Positions 48,578 through 60,462 of a DNA stretch of 64,000 nt are shown piece after piece (position 1 is the stretch's first letter; each line of letters starts with the position of its first letter). The position numbers and the translations under genes were made by a program. The notes beneath the pieces were generated by a model. It did no database searches, was not told the DNA's origin, and saw only the letters and a program-made list of their open reading frames with translations. The DNA is from Neckera pumila (taxonomy: Eukaryota; Streptophyta; Bryopsida; Hypnales; Neckeraceae): the NCBI GenBank assembly GCA_963969595.1, contig OZ018413.1, positions 12,513,711-12,577,710 on the forward strand. Direction: 5' to 3'.

Positions 48578-48990
48578 CTCAGGTAGAAGCACCTAATTCG
48601 GACACTTGTTTTGATCTACAGATCTTGAAGGTAGCTACAAAATAAAATGATGTACGCTTGTTAAGAAATGGTTTAGAAAACCAAGAAAATTGGTTTCGTA
48701 TTTTTTTGAGCTTGTATGAATATAATATGAATTTTTGAAAACAACTCTCTAGATGCACTTACTGTGGACACTAGACTAACACCCAAGTGGACACACAAAC
48801 ATCTGAAAGAGACACACTTTAATCACCGGATCACACTTAGATGATTGGCCAACACAAGAACCTCCATGATGATAATGACAACTTCTAGGAACTGCACTTG
48901 TTCACTTTGGGTTACCACATGTCTTCTTTAGGTTCTTTTATAGGTGTCCGAAAACAAATCAAGTCCAAATTGGGTGCTTCTACCTTATCA
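48578..48990. mobile_element. TA-type MITE, AGGTAGAAGCACCTAATT ends, copy 2
   Basis: AGGTAGAAGCACCTAATTCG at the left; inverted AGGTAGAAGCACCCAATTTG at the right. Right flank TA, left flank TC. Confidence 0.6.
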
Positions 48991-50086
48991 CTCCTGGGAG
49001 GCAGGCCTATGGTTTTGGGATATGTTTGTTCTCTGGAGATATTTGTTGATGTTTTTGGAGGTAGCATTTGTTGTTTGTTGTTATTGTAGGCTCTGAAGGT
49101 TCTTAGACATTTAGAGAATTCCAAGAGTGTGGACGTAATGCCTTCAGCCCAGGTTATATGCTCCAGTCATGTGTGACCATGTTATTGAGGGGTCAACCTC
49201 CTCAACACGGTGAATTGTTTGTCTATTTTGGTTCATTTGCTTTCTGTAGTATCCATGTTGACTCATATTGACTGCAGCTTTACCTTAGAGACTGGGAATG
49301 CATAGTGTCAAGGGTCTTGGCTACCTTTAACTATAAGGTGACTATCTCCTACAAATCTACAATGAACATGCATTATGGGCAACAATTTCATCAAATTCCC
49401 TATTCTTGGGAAGCAACTTCCTAGACTTCTAGTGAGTACCTGAACCGTAGGTATGACTGGAGGCAACTTCCGCTATAAGAAAATAGAGTTTTCTGTGACG
49501 TTAGCACAAAACGTTGCTATCAGAAAGAACATGACGAAGTCCATGGAAATTGAGCTATGGAATCTTTGAATTGGGGTTGATGTTGGTGGGGAATGGCAGA
49601 TGTTACAGTAAAAACAGATCCATGTTGTGTAAACCGCCCATGCACAAAAGGACAAGCAGCAGAGCATTGAAGCCTTGTAATGAACGTCAAGCATATGGTG
49701 TCAGAGCCACGTGTGGAGGTGGTAGCTTGCTGATTTTTTGGAGCTCAGTGCGGGCAGACGGGCAGACAGTTAACATGGACACGTGTACAGACGAGAAGGA
49801 AAGGGCAGGTCTGAAGTCGAAATTGCTGAAAAAGAGCGAGCCATCGGATGAAAAATGATCGGAATGAATGAAATCGTAAGCTCAGTGCCAAATTCGTGGA
49901 CGAGTTGCATGGACCAGAATGTTATATAATTAAAAAACTCATTACAGCTTGTATATCATTGGCTGATTCACCTAAGCGGTCCACACGAGCGACTTCATTA
50001 ACCCCAAAATGCCGGATTCACAAAATTGATGTGTCTTTTAAACTTAAAATTCTTATAAAAACCTAAAGAAGTTGCTATTTTTAGTA

Positions 50087-50521
50087 AGGTAGAGCCACCT
50101 ATTCCCCACCAGTGACCCATTCCGGACCACTGATCCATTCCCGACCACTGACCCATTCCGGACCTATAGATGGACGTATTTTTGACCAAGCTTGGAATAT
50201 TTTTTTTGCCCTTTTCAAGGTTGGAACTAATAAATACATGACACATATCCCAAGTTGTGAGAAAGAAAGTAGGAAATAATGATTAGGAAAAAAGTTATTG
50301 AATGATCGGAATTGGAAGAGTATCAAGGTTGGCCTGCGTCAAAAGTAATTTTGCATCCCAAAATTCATGGTAATTTCAATTCAAGCTATAAAATTACCAA
50401 TTTTTTGGTAATCTTTGTCATTTCTATCAATCAACCTCAGAAAAATATTTGTTTTGCCTTCACTATTCCAAGATCATGTTGAAATTCCTTATTTAGTCGA
50501 TTATTGGTGTCTCTACCTTAG
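50087..50521. mobile_element. TA-type MITE, AGGTAGAGCCACCTAT ends, copy 3
   Basis: Ends AGGTAGAGCCACCTATTCC and inverted AGGTAGAGACACCAATAATC, TA on both sides. The interior aligns with 31897-32283. An 18-bp minisatellite (GACCCATTCCGGACCACT, about three copies) sits at about 50,106-50,163. Confidence 0.6.
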
Positions 50522-50852
50522 TTCAGTTATTCATTTATTTCTTTATGAAGTTATGGTTTAGCATCATAAGTCACATTGTTGCGTTTTCTATGAAAGATTA
50601 TATGCATGGCCGTCCATTGCAATCTGGAGTGTTAGTTGTGGTGAGGATTTTTGCAATAGTGCCTCAAAATACAGGGATCTTGTAGGAAACTCAGAATAGA
50701 AATTCTTTTAAAAAATTATTACATTAAATTTTGATAAGCCAGAAATTGATAGGTCTTATGCTCGTGAAGTTGTTGAAGGTACAAAAAAATTGGACCTCCT
50801 TTGTACATTTCACATGCGAAAGGAAAAAACAAACTTCATATAGTTTAACCCC

Positions 50853-51700
50853 TTAACCCCTAAAGGACCAACATCCGTTTTTTGGCCGTATAGAATTTTT
50901 GGGCAGGTATGTATGACTAGATATTTCTATATTTTTTATTGAAATTATAATAGAAGGTGGGGGCAAGGAGTATCTTTCATATGCACCAAATTTCATGACA
51001 TCTGGAAATACGAGTCAAAAGTTATGGCCTAATATTTTTTTTTTCTTAACTGGGCAATCCAGCTGTCCAAGTAGATCAGAAAAAATCACTTTTTTGAAAA
51101 CAAAAATTTGAAATTGGTTTTTGAGAGTTATATATAGGTTAAAAGCTTTGAATCATCTCATTTTGATCAATGAGTCAAAAGCTATGAAGATTTTAAGTTT
51201 GCGGGCAATTATGGATTCCCTACTCTAAAATAAATTTTGATGTCCTTTATCTTACCCAATTTTCAATATTTTTTGAAAAAAATAAAATCCTAGGATGTAG
51301 ATTATTTATTAGAACATTGCCACCATTGGGATTGGCATTTATCAATTCCAAAATTAAATTCTTGACAATTTTGAATTTTGAATCATTCTCTACTACTATC
51401 TACTTACTATTTTTTTCCTATATGTTGTACAATTCCAAATGAAGTGAAAATTTTCAAGCATGTAGCCAACTTGTCTAGGAAAAAGAATCAAAAGAAGCAC
51501 CATCATTGTGAACATTTTTTCATCGAAAAGTGAGCTTGTGAAGTACTGCTGCCCTGTTTTTTGGACAGCCCAAGAAATGGTTTTAGTGACTTTGAATGCT
51601 TATATCTTGCAATCAACAAGGTGGAAATTCTTGAACTTTTTAACATATGTTCTCAAGTCACCAAACTACAAGATCCTACGGTTACATGTGTCAAAAAAAG
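50853..51700 (-). mobile_element. piggyBac-like element PB15, one end only
   Basis: TTAA (50853-50856) then CCCCTAAAGGACCAACATCC, the mirror of PB6's right end. It follows the PB6 interior in reverse as far as 'atcctacggttacatgtgtc' (about 51,690), after which the expected terminus is lost. Confidence 0.7.
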
Positions 51701-52563
51701 TTTACATTACTGTCTTAGTATGTTATTGTAGTATGATGTTGCTTTTGGTAAAATGATTCATGATTGTATTTTTTGGCAGAGAAAGCACAATTCTATAACT
51801 TCACCAAGACATGGCCTTGCGATATCTTCAGGTGCATTCCCTTCGTTATTTCAGTTCTATCATTGTAACTTTGCATCCAATGTGAAGCATAGGGTGGATG
51901 TAATACTTGGGGCTATTTTTCAAGCTAGGAATTGGCAAGGAGTTAGGAAACTACAGACCAAGGACAAATTATGGGTTGATCAGTATAGATTAGAATCTTT
52001 GAAACCATTAGGTAAAAGTCCTTGGGGCTATTTGTAAGGCTGAATCGCATGAGTACAGTCTAGAAAGAAAATGTGCACCATTGGTGCACCATCATAGTAA
52101 ATGTCATCTAGAACACCTTCCTTCCTATAGTATACTCATTAATGTATGAACAAACATCGTTGTAGATGTTTTATGAAACACCATTCCATCATAATAAATG
52201 TCAACTTCAATATCTTGCTTTTGTGCCACGTTAGACTCTGCCACTGCCATGTCACAAAATCCAAAATCATCGGGCTGTTCGAAAAAAAATTTAAAAAAAA
52301 AAGGCAGTGGAAGTGGGCTGACGTGTCACTGACGTGGCGTCCACATGGCAGAAAGTTTATGGAAAAAAACACTACGTTTTGATGGATGTTTTCACAAAAC
52401 AACCATAAATTCCGTATTGTTTCATGTGATTTTAGCACGTTTTTCACTAGTCAATAGAGACGGATTTTAGAAGACAACATAGTTGACTACCAAAAAACAA
52501 GTAAAAACATTTTTCTTCAGTTTTTTCTAACGTCTCAGAAAACAAGGTTTTCTTATAGTGTTC

Positions 52564-53164
52564 GTCCTGTTTGTTTCATGATTTCATGCTCTGGATAAAT
52601 CTTATCCTTCCCTTCCACTTCTCTTTCTCACAAAAAATTTGAGAAGGTGCCTTGAAGAGTAATTGAAAATATTGTCGGCATTAGTAGAGACCAAAAACAG
52701 TATATTATACTTTTTGGTTAAAAACTTGGAAGGGGTATTCATGTGTGTGACATGCATGCGCTTGTTAGCTCCTTGTCTTGTTTGTCCAGTGCCAACTGAG
52801 AAATTGAAGATGGTATTTCAAAGCTGATGCTTTCGATTGAAACATGTGCCAGGAAATGCATGTGCTGACCCTTCTCTATTGCAAGTATAAGGCGGTCTTT
52901 GATGCAGTTGCTAATTTTTTGTGACCAAATAATAGCACTTCAACTTTAGAAATAATTGCAGAATCTTGTTAAACACTCAAAGCGATTTTCATGCTATTTG
53001 AAGTTCTTTGATTTGAAGAATGTTTTCCAATACTTGCAACAGCCTCTTTATGCATTTTCTTGTGTGTGATTCTTCTACGTCTCTGCTATTTATCTCCTCT
53101 ATTAGCTTTCCTTGGCAGTATATTACAGGTCGTGGAATGATTTTATTTTGGTATTTGTTTGTAG
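52564..53164. other. Intergenic stretch
   Basis: Nothing recognised. Confidence 0.4.
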
Positions 53165-53346
53165 CCTGGCATCCTCAAGATGGCTTTGCATGAGGCTTTA
53201 GAGCCAAAGGTGGTCCATTGAGATATCAAGTCACAACGCATACTTGTGGATGTGCAATGGAACGTCAAGGTCTCTGACTTTGGTCTTGCAAAGCTTCTTG
53301 GTTCAAGGAAGAGCCATGTAACCACTCGTGTCATAGGAATCTTTGG
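53165..53346 (+). pseudogene. Receptor-like kinase exon fragment with a stop in the catalytic loop
   Basis: Reads MALHEALEPKVVH*DIKS, then [18 protein letters not shown] and [11 protein letters not shown], ending at a normal donor (GG/GTAAGT). This is the HRDIKS to DFG to activation-segment region of plant receptor-like kinases of the At2g42960 type. The Arg codon of HRD is TGA (53219-53221), sequence just before 'HEALEPK' is deleted and the rest of the kinase is absent. Confidence 0.8.
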
Positions 53347-54266
53347 GTAAGTACTGCACCATCTCTTGTCAATAGTATCGTCTCTTTGACATGAAATTGT
53401 ACTAATTGTTTCAAATTATGTTGATTGTCTCTCAACTTTTTGCTGATTTGGCGCTACGATAGTTGGAATTCCTAAGTTCCATCACAATTGAAAACAATTG
53501 TTTTTGGTTCAATGTTGTTTTCAATTAATTGAACTCCATGGCCTAAGGCTCTTGCGGCTCTAGCCAAAAAAACTCTCCAATTCTTGTTCTATATGTGCTG
53601 CAAGATTCAACCCCCCTACCACTAGAAGCTAAGCTTCCAAGTTAAAATGCTCGGATGTACTTGCATGTGTCTACAATTCCTAAGGTGGCTATTCCCAAGA
53701 GATGTGAGGTGGATGTAAGTAGTGTACATTAGACTATACTTAAGTTCTAGGATGCTAGGATTGGTCACCGCTAGGATAAAGTAGAGTTTGATTCTGAACT
53801 CTTTTTACAAATGAGGTAGCTCTTTTTAGTCCAAGGTGGTGCCACTTCTGTTTTATAAGTTGCAGCTTTGAGCATTTCCTTCAAGTTAACTTTTTCTGGT
53901 TTTCAAAAAATCTTGTGATCCAATGTAAATTTTGTATTCATTCTCTGTCATTCTCCACAAGATTTTTTCATGCTTTTGTTCACATTATTGCTTTTGACTT
54001 TCACTGGCTATTGGTTAAAAGTGGTGGGTAGAATGAGCCCTATAAATTTGAAGGTTTGATTCAATAACTCCAATAGAAATCACTAATTGGAAGTCTAAAG
54101 TGTATTGAAGATATTGCAAAGCATCCAAGCTGGCCAACCTTTCAAATTCCCCTAAACGGTTGGTCTTCCCAATTGTCTAAACTAATATAATAGGAGTAAT
54201 ACTTGGGTACTTGGATTGATTTAGAAGCTTCATGTACTAATAATCACAATTATTTCATAAGAATTG
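53347..54266. other. Intergenic stretch
   Basis: No downstream kinase exon or other feature recognised. Confidence 0.4.
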
Positions 54267-54293
54267 CACTCCCTGTATCTCAAAAAGAAACCA
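54267..54293. repeat. Probable mariner/Stowaway-type terminal repeat
   Basis: CACTCCCTGTATCTCAAAAA followed by GAAAC resembles the CTCCCTCCGTCCCAAAAAGA ends of plant mariner elements. It lies downstream of the transposase relic. The opposite end was not found. Confidence 0.5.
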
Positions 54294-54635
54294 CTGTTTT
54301 GACTTAATATTTATTTCAAAAAGAAACCTGTATTTGCTTAGACTACAAATCTCTACTGCTTAATTATAAACAAAAACAAACTATTTGGCATGCTCAATGA
54401 CATCCTCTGGGCATTTCACATTCTCCGGTAGTTGTCCTCGGCATTACAGACTCAATTTTCCCAAAAGTGGAAGTTGGTAGTATATTCCATCGTCAATTGA
54501 CATCACTTGAATCATGCATGCTTGCCATGTGAGGAAGATGCTGTTTAGTTTCTCTGGATCCATTGTTAAAAATGCTTGCTCGGTAGCTGCAATCAAACAT
54601 TTGAAGTTCTTCTAAATGAGCTAATGTTGGAATAT

Positions 54636-55749
54636 TTATATTGCTTGAAATAATCCTAAATCCAAAACATTCATATCTGGGCTATTTGGTGTCTGCGAGG
54701 TCATGATGATGTTGAATCCATCTTTGGTGAGCGCTACAACCAAGTCTGCCTCTATGCTAGGAGGATGCGGTTTGCCATTATGTTGCTGGATGAAAATGAT
54801 GTCCGTAGTTTTACCAGGCCACAAACGAGGTCACTTCTTGCTAATTGCCAATAGGATGTTGTCAATCAACATTGTCATGACTTCTTCCTTGGTTACTTTC
54901 TCAATGCATTTCATCTCCATTGTACAACGGGGACGGTTTTTGCTATTGCGTTTTGCCAGCTCCTGAAACACAAACAAGAAGATGCCAATCTTTCCAACAA
55001 ATTTGCAGTTCTTGTACAAATCATATTGAGGGCAGGCTGTAGTAGCAAGAAATATGAATTTGGTGATGAAACGTTTGTTCTTGGCAGTACGCAAGGGCGG
55101 TTCCTCATCTAGAGTTAGGTAGAACTTGGCATTGGTTTTGGTGATGTAGTGTCTCATCAATGTGGATCATGTTCATACAGTCCTAAAACATTGGTAACTT
55201 CTTTGAATCTAACATCAATAGATAGAAATGGACACACTCAACCTTGTTTGTGTTTGTAAGGAATGGTTTGATTGCATTGGAATGACGTTTAATCTCACCT
55301 TCCCTCAGTTGGCAATGAATGGTTGCAGCAGACATGTTCAACTTGGCAACTAAAGACCGTATGTTCTTGCGGTAGACCAACGGTATTTCCTTCAACAGAT
55401 TCACGTTGAGCGCCTTCCTTTTCCTTCCTACACTGCCTCTCTTCAAAGATGACATGTATAGAAACTGCTTCTCTGGCAAGAGATTGCCTGCCTCGCTTCC
55501 AGATCCTTGAAATTGTGTCTCGAGGCATGCCAAATCGCTCTGCAACATCGTCCAAGGCACCTTTGGCAAGCTTATCAGGTCTCTAGAATTCTTCACCTTT
55601 AATAATAAGCTATCGTACACTGCTCTACGCTCATTGTTAGTGAGATTCGGTTTTTGTTTGCTAACTGTGTCTACCATTGCACCCCGAAGGAACACCACCG
55701 TCAACACTAAGATTGCCTCTTCTACTACAGTCAAGACTAGATGGAACAA
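54636..55749 (-). pseudogene. Plant mariner (Tc1/mariner) transposase, decayed
   Basis: In order on the minus strand: the N-terminal LTNNERRAVYDSLL and helix-turn-helix ERFGMPRDTISRIWKRG, VGRKRKALNVNLLKEIPL, GEIKRHSNAIKPFLT, the first catalytic motif HIDE (55153-55164), GKIGIFLFVFQELAKRNSKN, then QQHNGKPH and NSPDMNVLDLG. It is broken by an in-frame TAG just before HIDE, a TGA within the KK(W)PR motif and at least three frame changes. The second catalytic Asp (QQDNAKPH in active relatives) is His. Confidence 0.88.
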
Positions 55750-55963
55750 CTTGGACAGCTAGTTATGCTTATCTCTCAGCTACAATCATATTGACATGCT
55801 ACAGTTCCACTACTTCTTGAGTACTAGCAATGATCAGAGAAACACCTGAAATGGCTTATTTTGGTGCCCCTTACGTTTTCTCTCATTTCCTGAAAGCCCT
55901 AACCCTAAAAGATTTGAAATTGGATTTGGATTAGTTTAATCATAACACCTGACACCTTGCTAT

Positions 55964-56755
55964 GTGTGAGCTCCCAATTTGTCACTTGGGACTCGTGGAT
56001 TTTTTTTTGGAAATTTGCAATTTAAAGTAGATAAAAATAGACAAAAGGCCATAAAAAGAGTGTAGAATCAAAATAATGTTGTGTCATACCATTATAGTGT
56101 TTTCAGGTGTAGTTTTGATTTTATACCTAGAATTCCCTATATCTCGCCTAAAAATAATACATAAATCACAAGATAGCAAGATTTGGTGGATTTGAGTCAC
56201 ATAGCTTTAAAAAGGCTAAATTCCACCATAAATGTGGTAATTCATGGTGTGAGCTCCCAATTTGTCACTTGGGACTTATGGATTTTTTTTTAAAACTTGC
56301 AATTTAGAATAGATGAAAATAAACAAAAAGCCATAAAAAAAAGTGTAGAATCAAAATAATGTTGTGTCATACCCATTACAGTATTTTTCAAGTCTGGTTT
56401 TGATTTTATACCTAGAAATTTCCTAAATCTCGCCTAAAAATAGTGCATTAATCACAAGATAGCAAGATTTGGTGGATTTGAGTCACATAGCTTTAAAAAG
56501 GCTAAATCCCACCGTAAATGCGGCAATTCATGGTGTGAGCTCCAATTTTGTCACTTGGGACTCGTGGATTTTTTTTTTGAAATATGCAATTTAAATTAGA
56601 TGAAAATATACAAAAAGCCATAAAAATAGTGTAAATCAGAATAGGGTTGTACCATGCCCATTATAGTATTTGGTCTAGTTTTTATTTATATCTAAAACTT
56701 CCCCAAACCTCGCCTAGAAATAGAGTATAAATCACAAGACAACGGTGCTATTTTG
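55964..56755 (+). repeat. Tandem repeat, about 284-bp unit, 2.8 copies
   Basis: Units begin 'gtgtgagctcccaatttgtc' at 55964, 56247 and 56533 and share nearly all positions. The third is truncated. No ORF is conserved across units. Confidence 0.9.
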
Positions 56756-57815
56756 CAAGCTTGCGAGTATGAGCCTATGAGCACTAATTGGAAATTACAT
56801 GAGCGTTGAGCCAAGAAATTTGAAAAAGCATTAGAAAGTTAAATAATATTTAGAAAAAAATATTATTTCTGATAATTTTGGACAATTTCTTTTATTTATC
56901 CTAATTTATAGGACCTATTACCGTGGACCTATTATCGTGGATCTATTACCATGTACTATTTGTATTAATATTGTTATTTTCGAGATTGTCTAAAATATAT
57001 GAAGTACACATTATAAAGACAAAAGTTACATTGATATATATAAAAGACACATGATGATGGAAGTTAAGCTGTATAAAATATTCCACCAAAATATAATATT
57101 TGTCCCAAATAAAATTGATACTTCTGAAGCTATATGTGTAACTTCAATCTAAAGTTTGAAGTCTCATATTCCAAGCACTCTGAGATTCTTGGGCTTCTAG
57201 GTCAACAAAAGACTACCATTTGAAACCTTGATGATACTGACCCTGTTGAGAAGGTGCTTCATTTCATTGAAGCTAAAGCTTGGAGAATGTATGAACTTGT
57301 CTTCTATCAGGTTCATTTTGCAGAAGTAACAAAATAAGTAATAAAGATGCTTGCAATTAACTTACTGATGGCGTCCACCAATTGTTGAGACAGCCATGTC
57401 AACAAAATCAGGACAAGGTGCACTCTAAGTATATGCCAAGTGTGATTCAATATACTCTTTGCTTGGACTCTGATCCAGATTGAAGGGAGATTATGGCTCC
57501 AAGTCTGGGAAAAGGGAGCATGGTTACTCCCAAGATTATTCCTTTGAAGTTACCAGCACTCTCCCATTTATTGCGGTGCTCTGTAGTAGCAGCTTTTGCA
57601 ATACGTCGAATGGGCTTGCTCCTTCGAGTTGTCGGATAGGTGTCCGCATGCAAAGGGATAGGTTGATCATAAAGAACCGCCTCAAAAACATTGGACATTT
57701 TGAATAATCGTCGAGGTGACATAGGTGCTCGTTCTTGAAGCTGAAAGCCAACCCCTTGTAGAAGAAGTGTTTCTTGGCGAGTCAAACTAGTGCCTGTCAA
57801 CACAAGCCACACGTC
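56756..57815. other. Intergenic stretch
   Basis: Contains a 121-codon minus-strand open frame (57447-57812) that I do not recognise and do not call as a gene. Confidence 0.4.
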
Positions 57816-59660
57816 TATAGAACCTCTAAGAATCTAAATTAACCATCTAAAGATATAGTAGCACCTCTAAATCATTGATATTTCTTGAGGAATTTCTTGG
57901 TCAAAAGTAATACAAATCTTTTTGAGGGAATATTTGAAAAAATACTTCTCCTTTCACAATCATGGACAAAATCACAAATTTATTAGAAAATCTTCAAAGA
58001 CAACTACTCGACTTTTATAAATTATTACACATTTGAATGAATTAATGATTCACCATCCATATTTTGTATGTTCTATTCTTGTCTATGGATGTAAAGAACA
58101 TTGTAAATCCAGCATCAAATTACATAAAAAGTAGGACCACTTCACAAATAAATTAGAAAATGGGACAAACCAACTGCTCATTGGCACCATTAATTTTTTA
58201 ATTTTTGATGTGATTGCAAATATAAAAAAGCTCTTCATTTTGCAATTATGTGTGAGGATTTTCATCTACTTTGTTTCCGATGGATTGAAAGTGCATTGTT
58301 TTCATCTACTTTGTTTCCATCTCTCTTATTTCTAATTTGTAGCAAACTATATATTTAAGTTCTTAACCCCTAAAGCACCAAACATGATTTTTTGAGAACA
58401 TGGCATTTTTGGCAGTTCACTACAAGCGAAGTTTTTTATTTTTTTTCTTTGAAATTTTCACACAACATTTTTCCGAGGAGTAGTTTTAAAGCCCAATAAT
58501 TTTTGTAACTTTTGATTCCATAGTTAAAAAGTTATTGTATAATATGTGATTTTCAATGCTCGGTGGGTAGCTCAATTTTTTTTAAGAATCACATTTAAAA
58601 AAAATTTGAAATTTGAAATTGGTTTCCAAGATTTATATACACATGGAAAGCTTTTGAATCATTCCATTTTGATTAATGAGATGAAAATTATGAGGAGTTT
58701 TAGTTTGCGGGTAGTTATAGAATCTCTACTCTATAATAAACTTTGAAGTCCTTTATTTAACTCAAGTTTCAATATTTTTGAAAAAAAATAAAAATGTTGG
58801 ATGTAGATTGTTTATTACAACATTACAACCATTGGAATTGGCATTTTTCAATTCTATAATTAAATTTTTAACAATTTAGTGTTTTGAATCATTCTCTACT
58901 TCTTTCTATTTACTATTTTTCTCCTATATGCTGTACAATTCCAAATGATCTAAATATTTTCAAGCATATAGCCAACTTGACTTCAAAAATGAATCCAAAG
59001 AGGAATTGCCATTTTGGACATTTTTTCATAAAAATGTGACCTTGTGAAGTGCAGGTGCCTGATTTTTTGTAGGAACAAAAAACGGGTTTTTCTCAACTAA
59101 AACACTAATCTCTTGCAATCTGCACAGTGGAAAATTCTGAAGTTTTTTCCACATCTTTTCAAACCAGCGCACTACAAGATCTTACGGTTACATGTATCCA
59201 AAAATGTTTTTGTTCCTAAAATTTGGTACTTGTATTAGAAATGGCAGTTTTGGAGCGTTTTTGGCAAAAACATAGTCATAAACCTTTAGGGTGTATTTGC
59301 GTGAATAGCCCAATTTCTATTGGACATCTTTAGGATTTAAACTTTCTTGTTTGTAGATTCTTTGTGATGGTATAGTCATCTTTTTCCACTGCTCTTACGT
59401 TTGTTGGTAGCTTGCCAATTTCACAATCTATTATTCGATATTAAAGAGATGCATCAAATGTAATCCTAAATTTGCCCAAAACTAAATTTTGTTGATTCCA
59501 ATTAAGGCACACTACAATGTAAAATTAACTTTGAATTTTGTGGGAGAAAGAATGTTTCCAAAAACAATTTGTAGAGATAATAGAGACTAGTACCTACAAC
59601 TATTGAAGATTCTTAGGTTTGTACAATCTGACATTCTTCCAATCTTGCTAAATGAATTCT
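57816..59660. repeat. Segmental duplication, copy 2
   Basis: Collinear with 15071-17530. Lacks the PB4 insertion, showing one TTAA (58486-58489) instead. Confidence 0.85.
58363..59297 (-). mobile_element. piggyBac-like element PB16 inside the duplication
   Basis: TTAA (58363-58366) then CCCCTAAAGCACC; the right end CCTTTAGGG is decayed and its TTAA is lost. About 935 bp. Same subfamily as PB6. Confidence 0.7.
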
Positions 59661-59743
59661 ATTTACTAAGGTAGAGATTCTTAGGTTTGTACAATCTAAC
59701 ATTCTTCCAATCTTGCTAAATGAATTCTATTTACTAAAGTAGA
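59608..59743 (+). repeat. 68-bp tandem duplication
   Basis: 'gattcttaggtttgtacaat...ttactaaggtaga' occurs twice in a row with very few differences. Only one unit is present at the end of duplication copy 1. Confidence 0.8.
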
Positions 59744-60052
59744 GAACCTTGTCCCAACTTATGACTCATAAATATTCAACATTCTAAGCTTAAATGCTAT
59801 ACATTTTCTTCTAATTGAAGCTCTTTTGTTTATAGTTTCACTATAGAGACCACAAAATTTTCATTTGGTAATTTGGTTGGAATTTTGTTGATGGTTATGC
59901 CAAATCATCATTACAAAATTTATTTTTGGATTTTAAGGGATATTCTATTGCCAATTGCAACATATTACCATGTTTTGTGTTTTGACAATTTCTACCTTCT
60001 TATTGGTAGTCTCAAATTTGACTATCACATATACTATTTTTTAAAGTCGCCT

Positions 60053-60252
60053 TTAACTCTGAAGCACCGAAGGCTTCAAGGCATTGTTTCATCCAACTAA
60101 GTTCTCATTCATCCAATGTAATACTTGAATCTAGAAAAGACAACCTTCCTTAATGACCAAATTCATGAAATTCCGGTAAATGATGTTTTGGTACAAAGAT
60201 GTGCAAAAATGTGCAAAAAATCTAAAAAAGGATCGAGACGTTTAGGGGTTGA
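60053..60252. mobile_element. Possible short TTAA element
   Basis: TTAA-CTCTGAAGCACCGAAGG at the left and CGTTTAGGGG-TTGA at the right. The end similarity is weak and the right target is mutated. Confidence 0.3.
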
Positions 60253-60462
60253 ATGTCATAGCAAGTCTTTAAGCTAGCTTTTTAGACTAGCTCTTTCAAG
60301 CTAGCATTTTAGTGTAATTTCAAAACAATAGATGTCTAACCAATAACATGGCTGCCTAGGTGAAAGAGGCAAAGGATTTGTAACTCCAAAATCAACAAAT
60401 CACACTCACTAATTGGGCTTGCTTGAGAAGCACAGCTTGGCACATACGAAGTCGGCCCTTCC

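Larger units (their letters stand above)
49471..52560. mobile_element. CACTA (En/Spm-type) non-autonomous element, 3,090 bp, TTC duplication
   Basis: Left end CGCTATAAGAAAATAGAGTT; right end, inverted, CACTATAAGAAAACCTTGTT. The similarity extends about 34 bp to 'gacgttag' (roughly 28 of 34 alike). Flanked by TTC at 49468-49470 and 52561-52563. It carries no transposase. Nested inside are a TA-type MITE (50087-50521) and a TTAA element (50853 to about 51,700). Confidence 0.8.

Noticed and set aside
57447..57812. 121-codon minus-strand frame
   Set aside because: No recognisable motif, no splice partners, composition like its surroundings.
6514..60252. CCCTAAA words read as interstitial telomere repeats
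   Set aside because: The heptamer occurs singly at the ends of discrete elements next to TTAA, never in tandem.
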